From JBHJGM01 sp964405825 (lineage in GTDB: Bacteria; Verrucomicrobiota; Verrucomicrobiia; Opitutales; JBHJGM01): DNA of 27,859 nucleotides. Location of the stretch: assembly GCA_964405825.1 (NCBI GenBank), contig CAYOPI010000043.1, forward strand, positions 1 to 27,859. Direction: 5' to 3'. The translations under genes and the position numbers were made by a program. The notes under the pieces were generated by a model. It worked only from the letters and a program-made list of their open reading frames with translations, ran no database searches and was not told the origin of the DNA. This document shows, piece after piece, positions 7,575-13,730 of this stretch; position 1 is the first letter of the stretch; every line of letters begins with the position of its first letter.

Positions 7575-8345
7575 TTAGCGGATGAAGCGTCGGCGCAGGA
7601 GGCCGAGGGCAAAGGTGGCCAGGCCGAAGACGAAAGCGTAAGCCGCCGGTTCGGGCACGACATTGTAAAGCTCGTCGATCTCGGTGATCGCAACAAAAGC
7701 GCCGGCACCGTCCCCGCTGACGCCGAGGTCCTTGGTCACAAAGAACTCGGTGATGGGGGCGAAGGTCTCGTCGTCGGAGAGCTTCTCCTCCATCTCGTCG
7801 GCGAAGATGCTGAGGTTGATCGTGTTACTGAGGTCGGTCGACTCGATGATGGTCTCGGAGACGACCGCTTCGTTGCCGATGCCGGTGAGGGTGATCCCGG
7901 GGGTGTCGGAAAAGGCCAGCGAGGCCCCGTCGACCCCGGCGTTGGGTCCGCCGCCCACCTGCACGGTGTAGCGCAGCGTGGAGTTTTCCGAGTCGTCCAC
8001 GCCGAAGACCTCGAGGCCGTCCACGAGGATGCGGATGCCGACATAACCGGTGACGGTGTCTTCCACCACCAGCACGGAGAAGTCGGTGATGTCGGGTGCG
8101 GTCAGCGGCGAGGGCTGCACGGTGAAGTCCTTGAGAGTCAGCGTGATGCCGCCGACGGTGATGACGAGCACGCCCTCACCGGGTTCGAGGTCGGCCAGCT
8201 CGACTTCGACGCCCGCGGCAATGTTGCCGGCAGACGGACCGCCTATGACTTCACTGGCGATGGTGCTGATGGCACCGGAGACAGGAGATGCGAGGAGCAG
8301 GAATGTCGCGCCGCCTGAAAGGATGAGGCCGATTCTATTGCTCAT
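7575..8345 (-). CDS. PEP-CTERM sorting-domain protein 1
   Basis: A 256-residue exported protein. The N-terminus is a signal peptide (hydrophobic stretch GLILSGGATFLLLASPVSGA). The C-terminus is a complete PEP-CTERM tripartite signal: VPEP at about residues 230-233, a hydrophobic helix, then LLRRRFIR. PEP-CTERM proteins are processed by an exosortase (EpsH/Xrt family) and end up at the surface or in extracellular polymer; no exosortase gene is in this window. The central part is beta-rich and acidic with no known catalytic motif. It aligns end to end with the neighbouring PEP-CTERM protein 2, for example around the ITVGGITLTLKDF segment and the DDETFAPITEFFVTKDL segment near the end, so the two are probably diverged tandem duplicates. 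A terminator follows the gene. Confidence 0.9.
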   Translation of the reverse strand: MSNRIGLILSGGATFLLLASPVSGAISTIASEVIGGPSAGNIAAGVEVELADLEPGEGVLVITVGGITLTLKDFTVQPSPLTAPDITDFSVLVVEDTVTGYVGIRILVDGLEVFGVDDSENSTLRYTVQVGGGPNAGVDGASLAFSDTPGITLTGIGNEAVVSETIIESTDLSNTINLSIFADEMEEKLSDDETFAPITEFFVTKDLGVSGDGAGAFVAITEIDELYNVVPEPAAYAFVFGLATFALGLLRRRFIR

Positions 8346-8414
8346 GGGGTGGATGGTCTAGGTGAGGGAGGTGTCTAAGGGTGTCGGGCGGATGGGATGT
8401 TGGGTGCGGCAGGC

Positions 8415-9146
8415 TCAGGACTTTCGTCGCAGGCGCCGGGAAAACAGGGCCAGAGTGAGGGCAAGCAGGCCGAAACCGGCGGCAACAGTGGAAGGCTCTG
8501 GAATGACCGTAGTGAAGCCGTAGGTCTGGATGAACGCGCTGAGGTGCGCGGTGCTGTCGAATCCGGCTGCGCTCTCCAGGTCCACCGAACTGACCAGCGT
8601 CGAGACCGGGGAGAAGGTCGTGGTGTCCGAGAAATCAAAGGAGGAGTCGGTCTGAGAGACAAAGAGACCCGCAATGAAGCCCGCTCCGTTTGTGCCGGTG
8701 CCAAAGGTGGCTTCGACGCCCGTTTCTCCGTCATCGCCATCGACCGAGGTCCCGTCGAGATAGAGCCCGGCGCTGTCGATGAATCCGCCGGCCACGGTCA
8801 CGTCATAGTCGAAACTGGGCCTGAAGCTCTCTGCGTCCTGTGCGATCAGCCCGTTAATGACGAAGCTCAGGCCAAGTTCGCCCGTTGGCACAAAGATGCC
8901 GGCAATCACCGTCACCGAGTCGAAGGCATTCACGCCGCTGGCCCCCGTGGACTGATCGACGAAATTGTCGAAGGTGACGCTCAGGCCCGTGTCGGGGTCG
9001 ACCACGGTGATGGAGAGCGAGGAGCTGAGCTCTTCAACCGTCTGCCCGGCGATGGGCTGGAAGATGGAAGCCTGAGCGGGGAGGGTGGCAAGGCTCAGGC
9101 CGCCGAGTACGAGGGCGCACAGCCCACGGCGAAGTGGTGCGTTCAT
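8415..9146 (-). CDS. PEP-CTERM sorting-domain protein 2
   Basis: A 243-residue exported protein with an N-terminal signal peptide (RRGLCALVLGGLSLATLPAQAS) and a C-terminal PEP-CTERM signal: IPEP at about residues 215-218, a helix rich in Leu and Ala, then RRLRRKS. The middle is beta-rich and low in Cys, typical of surface structural proteins, with no catalytic motif recognised. It resembles PEP-CTERM protein 1 in the segments SVTFDNFV, FDSVTVIAGIF, LSFVINGL and the TTTFSPVSTLVSSVDL segment. It lies 69 bases upstream of that gene on the same strand, so the pair probably forms one transcript starting in the gap 9147-9426. In that gap, near the start codon, is the short palindrome AGGGTAAACCCT (9169-9180), possibly an operator. 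Confidence 0.9.
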   Translation of the reverse strand: MNAPLRRGLCALVLGGLSLATLPAQASIFQPIAGQTVEELSSSLSITVVDPDTGLSVTFDNFVDQSTGASGVNAFDSVTVIAGIFVPTGELGLSFVINGLIAQDAESFRPSFDYDVTVAGGFIDSAGLYLDGTSVDGDDGETGVEATFGTGTNGAGFIAGLFVSQTDSSFDFSDTTTFSPVSTLVSSVDLESAAGFDSTAHLSAFIQTYGFTTVIPEPSTVAAGFGLLALTLALFSRRLRRKS

Positions 9147-9379
9147 GGAAGGTCTGCCTGGAGGTGCTAGGGTAAACCCTCACATTCCGTGAGCCGGGAG
9201 CCCATGCAGCAAACTGCACGGAGCTGGTCCGAACGAAGACGTAAGGGGGGTGACTATTGAGGTTGGAGTTGGCGGTCTGTGAAACGTCGGGCTTGAGGCG
9301 TCCCTTGGGGTGGACGTGGGTTGGGATAGTGGGAGGATGGCAACGCCTCATACCCAAGTCAAGCAAACGACGACACCAA

Positions 9380-9419
9380 ATCAGGGAAACTCTGTTACGA
9401 TTTCGGGGGTTTCCCTGAT
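9380..9419 (-). terminator. Hairpin downstream of the histidine kinase gene
   Basis: A perfect 11-bp inverted repeat (ATCAGGGAAAC at 9380-9390 and GTTTCCCTGAT at 9409-9419) encloses an 18-base loop. It starts eight bases after the kinase stop on the minus strand. Only a short TTT follows the stem on that strand, so it is a weak intrinsic terminator or an mRNA-protecting hairpin. Confidence 0.5.
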
Positions 9420-9426
9420 ATCCTGA

Positions 9427-11643
9427 TTACGGCTTCTCACCAGCCGTGCCCAGGGTGGCCTCGAGCCGCTCTAACTCGTTGCTCACCATGCGATATTCCG
9501 ATAAGAGAGCATCCGCAGTTGTTTGAAGCTGCGTCAGGTCCTCTTTTTCGGCTTCGACTTCCAATTTCTGTGAAATGTCATGCAATTGTGACGCGCCGAG
9601 CAGCTGGGAGTTGGCTTTCAGCGAATGCGCCAGGCGCGAAACGGTCTTGCGATCGCCGCGTTCGAGCGCGCGTTGCAGCGACCCCAGCAGGTTCGGCGAG
9701 GTTTCCAGAAAAAGGCTGATGGCCTGAGCCACAAAGGTCTCGTGCTGCTCCCCGTCCATGACGCGCCTGAGTTCATTCAAGTCGATGTGACTGAACGCCT
9801 TGGGAGGCTCGGGGGAAGTGGTGGCAGTCGGCGCAACCGGTGCCACATCTGCCGGATTGGAGGGCTTCGACTCTTTCGTGGCGGGCTTGGGTGACGCCGC
9901 TTTGGGCGCGGCAACCCTGGCCAGCTCGTTCCGCAGCGTCTGGTTGTCGATGGGTTTGGTCAGGTAGCCGGCGAAACCAAGCTTCTCGGCTTCCTGGCGG
10001 TCCTCGGCGCTGGTGCTGGCCGAGAGTGCGAAGACCCCCGGGGGATCACTCCGGAAACCCGCCGTGCCCTGCAGCCGTTCGACCAGAGCAAAGCCGTCCA
10101 GGTCCGGCAAGCGTTTGTCCACCAGAAGGATATCGAATCTTTCTCGCTCCAGCACCGCGACCGCTTCCTGGGCGGTGTCGGCAACGGTGACCGCGTAACC
10201 CAGCTTTTCAATCTGCTGGGCCGTCAGGCGCTGGTTGAGCGGATTGTCCTCGACCAGAAGTACTCGCGGCGCGCTCGCTTGGGGCGGCGCAGTGGGTGTT
10301 TTCGGCGCGGACGCCCCCAGCGGCAGGTGCAGTTCAAAGCAGCTGCCCTCGCCCGGCGTGCTGCGGACCGAAAGGGTCGCGCCGAGCGCGTCGGCCCATT
10401 TTCGGGCGATCGCCAACCCCAGCCCGGTACCTCCGGAAGGGCTGAGCGTCTCACCCGCGCCCTGCTCGAAGGGCTCAAAGATCGCTGCCAGGTCCTTGGC
10501 CGCGATGCCGCGTCCCGTATCAGTGACTCCGAGGATCAACGCGTCGCTCTCAAGCCGTGCGGCCAGCTCCACGTGTCCCTTGCTAGTGAACTTAATTGCA
10601 TTCGCCAGCAGGTTGAGCAGGATCTGGCGCACGCGCATGGCGTCCGAGTAAAGGGTCGAGGGCAGGTTGTCGGCCTGCACGAGCTTCAGTTCCAGGGCCT
10701 TGGAGCGGGCCAGGGGGCGGACCATTTCCACCGCGTCGCGCAACAGCTTGGGCAGGTCGACGGCCTCCGGGTGCAGGGGGGTGTGGCCGCTTTCAAAGCG
10801 CGAGAGGTCCAGCACGTCATTGACGAGCGCAAGGAGGAACTGGCTGTGTTGCTCGAGGGTGTGGAGGTGGCGGGCGGCCTCGGGGTCGTCCGGCGGAGTC
10901 TCCGCAATGAGCTGGGCCAGGCCGAGAATGGCGTTGAGCGGCGTGCGCAGTTCGTGGGTGGCCTGCGCGAGAAAACGGGCCTGCTCGCGGCTGTGCTGCT
11001 CGAGGCGTTCGTTTTCGGCGCGCAGTCTGTCGGCGCGGCTGCCCTCCAGGCGCGGCTGGGTGTCGACGAGCCAGAGCCCGAGGCGGCCGAACCGGCCTTC
11101 GCCGCCTGCCTCGACCCGGAAGCGATCCTCGATCCGCCGATAGACCCCGGTGGCATCCAGCAGACGAAAGGTCTGCGAGCCGCGCTGGATCTCGCTGGCG
11201 CGCAGCGACATCGCCACAGCGTCGCGGTCGTCCGGGTGGATGCGTTCGAGGAAGGCGTCGGGCTGCAGGGTCGCGGTGCTACCGTTGGGGAAAAGCAGAT
11301 TGCGGGCAAGTGCACTCAGTTCGGTGAAGGCCCAGGCGCCCTCCGCGCCGAGCTGAACGCGGTAGGCCGGTTCGGGCAGGCTGTCGAGATCGAGTTCTCG
11401 TTTGGCTGAGGGGGCCCTTTCGACGGCTTCGGCCGGAGCCGGGGCGGATTGGGAAACGGCCCGGGCGCGTTCGTTCTCTTCGCGCAGAAGCTCCTGACTG
11501 GCAACCAGTTGCTCAATCAGATCGAGTTGCAGGCGCAGCTGTCCTGACAGTGCCGTGGCCAGTTCAAGTGGCCGTACTTCGGCACGGTCCGGGGCTGTGC
11601 GCCGGTCAGGCGCGCCCGCCTGAAGCCGTTTGCGTCGTTTCAC
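9427..11643 (-). CDS. Soluble hybrid histidine kinase (PAS-like, HisKA, HATPase, REC, Hpt)
   Basis: A 738-residue multidomain sensor kinase with no membrane segment or signal peptide, so probably cytoplasmic. A short helical N-terminus (about 25-65) leads to a PAS-like region (about 85-195, with FLERIHPDDRDAV), a coiled linker, and HisKA with the phosphoacceptor His230 in THELRTPLNAILG. The ATPase domain has the N-box around 344-350, DTGRGI at 375-380 and GGTGLGLAI at 404-412. A receiver domain (460-577) has the acidic pair Glu465-Asp466, phosphoacceptor Asp509 and Lys563. After a Pro/Ala-rich linker comes an Hpt domain with His673 in AHSLKANSQLLGA. All phosphorelay residues are present, so it can run a His-Asp-His relay, but no output response regulator is in the window. 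It lies upstream of the PEP-CTERM pair on the same strand; a regulatory link is only a suggestion. Confidence 0.95.
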   Translation of the reverse strand: MKRRKRLQAGAPDRRTAPDRAEVRPLELATALSGQLRLQLDLIEQLVASQELLREENERARAVSQSAPAPAEAVERAPSAKRELDLDSLPEPAYRVQLGAEGAWAFTELSALARNLLFPNGSTATLQPDAFLERIHPDDRDAVAMSLRASEIQRGSQTFRLLDATGVYRRIEDRFRVEAGGEGRFGRLGLWLVDTQPRLEGSRADRLRAENERLEQHSREQARFLAQATHELRTPLNAILGLAQLIAETPPDDPEAARHLHTLEQHSQFLLALVNDVLDLSRFESGHTPLHPEAVDLPKLLRDAVEMVRPLARSKALELKLVQADNLPSTLYSDAMRVRQILLNLLANAIKFTSKGHVELAARLESDALILGVTDTGRGIAAKDLAAIFEPFEQGAGETLSPSGGTGLGLAIARKWADALGATLSVRSTPGEGSCFELHLPLGASAPKTPTAPPQASAPRVLLVEDNPLNQRLTAQQIEKLGYAVTVADTAQEAVAVLERERFDILLVDKRLPDLDGFALVERLQGTAGFRSDPPGVFALSASTSAEDRQEAEKLGFAGYLTKPIDNQTLRNELARVAAPKAASPKPATKESKPSNPADVAPVAPTATTSPEPPKAFSHIDLNELRRVMDGEQHETFVAQAISLFLETSPNLLGSLQRALERGDRKTVSRLAHSLKANSQLLGASQLHDISQKLEVEAEKEDLTQLQTTADALLSEYRMVSNELERLEATLGTAGEKP

Positions 11644-11779
11644 AGAAAGAGTGTCCGCCCGGGGTCAGGCGCGTCTGAAAGCAGGGACGAGGTGATGCCA
11701 AGTGAGGTCGTGCGCGGAGGTGTCCGCGGGGTCAGAACAATACGTCAATATATAGTGACAATCGCAAGCCTTTTCAAAC

Positions 11780-11927
11780 CCTCACTCAGGAAAAATCCCG
11801 GCAAAACTCAGTAGAACTACTGACCCCGGTGGTTGTCGAGGAGTTCCGGCACCCGGGCGGGCTTTTTGGCTTTACTCCAGGGGGTGCAAGCGGCATTTTC
11901 TTCGGCTTTCCTTCAATTTCCGGCCTG
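11780..11927 (+). promoter_or_regulatory. Candidate structured leader of the rpmI-rplT transcript
   Basis: The gap 11644-11927 separates the divergent kinase gene and rpmI. An AT-rich stretch near 11738-11760 contains GTCAATATATAGTGAC and is a plausible promoter or operator area. Downstream lie three hairpin candidates. The first is the palindrome TCAGTAGAACTACTGA (11808-11823). The second pairs CCCGGTG (11825-11831) with CACCCGGG (11850-11857) with one bulged base, followed by GC-rich sequence and TTTTT (11863-11867). The third pairs GCACCC (11849-11854) with GGGTGC (11882-11887), which would break the second. This resembles a transcription attenuator. Control of rpmI-rplT by L20 binding to a leader is known in other bacteria; here it is inference from arm matches found by eye. 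Confidence 0.4.
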
Positions 11928-12119
11928 ATGCAAAAGACCAAGAAATCCATCGCCAAGCGGTTCAAGATCACCGGCAGCGGCAAGCTGATGCGCCGCACGC
12001 CCGGTCGCCGTCACATGATGCGCAACAAGACCTCGCGCCAGCTTCGCACCTCGCGTCAGGACAAGCACGTGGGCCACGGCCAGACCAAGCAGGCCATGCG
12101 TGGTTTGCCGCACGGCTGA
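11928..12119 (+). CDS. rpmI: Large ribosomal subunit protein bL35
   Basis: A 63-residue, very basic protein of the bL35 family (usually 64-66 residues), part of the 50S ribosomal subunit. The family pattern is clear: MQKTKKSIAKRFKITGSGK, then RRTPGRRH, and later SRQLRTSRQD. The frame stays open upstream to 11829, but the ATG at 11928 gives the normal bL35 N-terminus, so it is chosen. There is no strong Shine-Dalgarno sequence before it. infC, which often precedes rpmI, is absent here; the divergent histidine kinase gene lies upstream instead. rplT follows after 97 bases. Confidence 0.96.
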   Translation: MQKTKKSIAKRFKITGSGKLMRRTPGRRHMMRNKTSRQLRTSRQDKHVGHGQTKQAMRGLPHG

Positions 12120-12216
12120 GGCCGCGGGCCCCTGTAGAGAATCCATTTTCACGCGTTGGCCCCGGGCGAATCGTTTCGCAGGCGGCCCGGCCCAACCTCA
12201 AGAACCCACACGAAAC

Positions 12217-12588
12217 ATGCCTCGAGCCACCAACGCCGCTTACACCCGGGCCCGCCGCAAGCGCACGCTGCGTCGCGCCAAGGGGTACTTCGGGAACAAG
12301 TCCCGCCTTTTCCGCTACGCCAAGGACGCCGTCTCGCGTTCGGAGCAGTTTGCTTACCGCGATCGCCGCAAGAAAAAGTCGGAGTTTCGCCAGCTGTGGA
12401 TTGTCCGCATCAATGCGGCCTGCCGCGCGCATGGCATCGCCTACAGCCGCTTCATCAACGGGTTGAACCGCGCGGGCATCGAGCTGGACCGCAAGAGCCT
12501 CAGCGAGCTGGCCATCCACGATGAAAAGGCTTTCGCGGCCATCGTGCAGAAGGCCCAGGACGCTCTGAAGTCCGAGGCCAAGGCCTAG
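12217..12588 (+). CDS. rplT: Large ribosomal subunit protein bL20
   Basis: A 123-residue basic protein of the bL20 family (usually about 117-120 residues), an early-assembly protein of the 50S subunit that binds 23S rRNA and in several bacteria also represses its own operon. Typical segments are RARRKRTLRRAKGYFG, SRLFRYAKDAVSRSEQFAYR, RDRRKKKSEFRQLWIVRIN and the SRFINGLNRAGIELDRK stretch. The ATG at 12217 gives the expected MPRATNAAYTRARR start, so the frame open further upstream is not used. The gene lies between rpmI and pheS, as in many bacteria; a terminator-like hairpin separates it from pheS. Confidence 0.97.
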   Translation: MPRATNAAYTRARRKRTLRRAKGYFGNKSRLFRYAKDAVSRSEQFAYRDRRKKKSEFRQLWIVRINAACRAHGIAYSRFINGLNRAGIELDRKSLSELAIHDEKAFAAIVQKAQDALKSEAKA

Positions 12589-12619
12589 TCATCCCGGGCG
12601 GATTGCGCTCGTTGGTGGG

Positions 12620-12651
12620 AAACGCCTTGCCCGGTGGGCGGGGGGGCGTTT
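12620..12651 (+). terminator. Terminator- or attenuator-like hairpin between rplT and pheS
   Basis: AAACGCC (12620-12626) pairs with GGCGTTT (12645-12651), with an inner GCCC/GGGC stem (12629-12632 with 12636-12639). The 3' arm runs into TTTTGC. It ends 21 bases before the pheS start at 12673. It could end the ribosomal-protein transcript or attenuate read-through into pheST. A possible upstream GTG start for pheS at 12634 would fall inside this stem, which argues for the later start. Confidence 0.5.
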
Positions 12652-12672
12652 TGCTGGCCCGCTTTCGCGGTT

Positions 12673-13713
12673 ATGCAGGAGACCCTGGAGGCCATTGTCG
12701 TTGAAGCGCGCGAAGGTGCGCAGGCCCTTGAGACGCGCCCGGACTTTGAGGCGTTCAAGGCGCGTTTTGTCGGCCCCAAGGGTCAGCTGACGCTCGTCTC
12801 CAAGGGGATGGGGAAGGTGCCCAGGGAGGAGCGCCCCATCCTCGGCAAGAAGATCAACGAGACCAAGCAGGCGCTGGAAGCCATTCTTGGCGAAACCCTG
12901 GAGCGCATTGAAGCCGCCGAGCAGGCCGCCCGTCTGGGTCCGCCGGTCGATCCATCCCTGCCCTGCCCGGAGCCTGCCGGGGGGCAGCGTCATCCGCTCA
13001 GCCTGATGCGCCAGCGCTTCGTATCGGCCTTCCGCAAGGTCGGTTACACGGTGGCCGAGGGGCCGGCCATTGACACGGACTGGTTCTGTTTCGACGCGCT
13101 GAACACGCCCGAAGACCACCCCGCCCGCGACGCCCAGGACACCCTTTACCTGCCGCCGGCACTGAAGATGGGCAACGTGGCCAAGCGCGCCGACGAACCC
13201 TACCTGCTGCGCACCCACACCTCCACCGTGCAGATCCGCACGATGCTGGCCGAGAAGCCGCCCCTGCGCATTATCTCGCCCGGCCTGGCCTTCCGGCGCG
13301 ACACCGTCGACGCCACCCACTCAGCGAATTTCCACCAGGTTGAAGGACTGTGTGTGGACCGCGAGGTCAGCGTGGTCGACCTCAAGGCAATCCTGGACTT
13401 TCTGGTCCACGAGCTGATCGGCCCGGAGGTGCAGACACGGCTGCGCCCGAGTTTCTTCCCCTTCACCGAGCCGAGCTTCGAGTTGGACATCCGCTCGCCC
13501 AACCTGGGCAAGCTCTCCAACCGCTGGATTGAGATGGGCGGCTGCGGCATGGTCGACCCGAATGTGTTTGAGGCCGTCGGCTACGATCCCGACCAGTGGC
13601 GCGGCTTCGCCTTCGGCATGGGCCTGGAGCGCCTGAGCATGCTGCTCTACGCCATCGACGACATCCGTTATTTCTACGCCAACGACCTGCGCTTCCTGCG
13701 GCAGTTTGGGTGA
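12673..13713 (+). CDS. pheS: Phenylalanine--tRNA ligase alpha subunit
   Basis: The 346-residue alpha subunit of the heterotetrameric PheRS, which charges tRNA-Phe in the cytoplasm. Residues 1-85 form the N-terminal coiled-coil tRNA-binding region. The class II catalytic core follows, with GLAFRRDTVDATHSANFHQV (motif 2) and GFAFGMGLERLSMLLY (motif 3). Length matches the family (about 330-350). The ATG at 12673 (MQETLEAIVVEARE) is preferred over upstream in-frame starts, which add a short unlike segment and overlap a hairpin. pheT begins 17 bases after the stop, so the two subunits are co-transcribed. Confidence 0.97.
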   Translation: MQETLEAIVVEAREGAQALETRPDFEAFKARFVGPKGQLTLVSKGMGKVPREERPILGKKINETKQALEAILGETLERIEAAEQAARLGPPVDPSLPCPEPAGGQRHPLSLMRQRFVSAFRKVGYTVAEGPAIDTDWFCFDALNTPEDHPARDAQDTLYLPPALKMGNVAKRADEPYLLRTHTSTVQIRTMLAEKPPLRIISPGLAFRRDTVDATHSANFHQVEGLCVDREVSVVDLKAILDFLVHELIGPEVQTRLRPSFFPFTEPSFELDIRSPNLGKLSNRWIEMGGCGMVDPNVFEAVGYDPDQWRGFAFGMGLERLSMLLYAIDDIRYFYANDLRFLRQFG

Positions 13714-13730
13714 TCGGGTATGAATGCGCC

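Noticed and set aside
9340..9364. Sigma-54-like promoter on the minus strand (TTGGGTATGAGGCGTTGCC) upstream of the PEP-CTERM genes
   Set aside because: The distance between the GG and GC elements is one or two bases longer than the strict spacing sigma-54 needs, and the -24 element is poor.
13596..13730. Upstream extension of pheT overlapping pheS
   Set aside because: The translation is Arg/Leu/Pro-rich shadow sequence; MNVSLHWLKRYLPE at 13731 is the usual PheT start.
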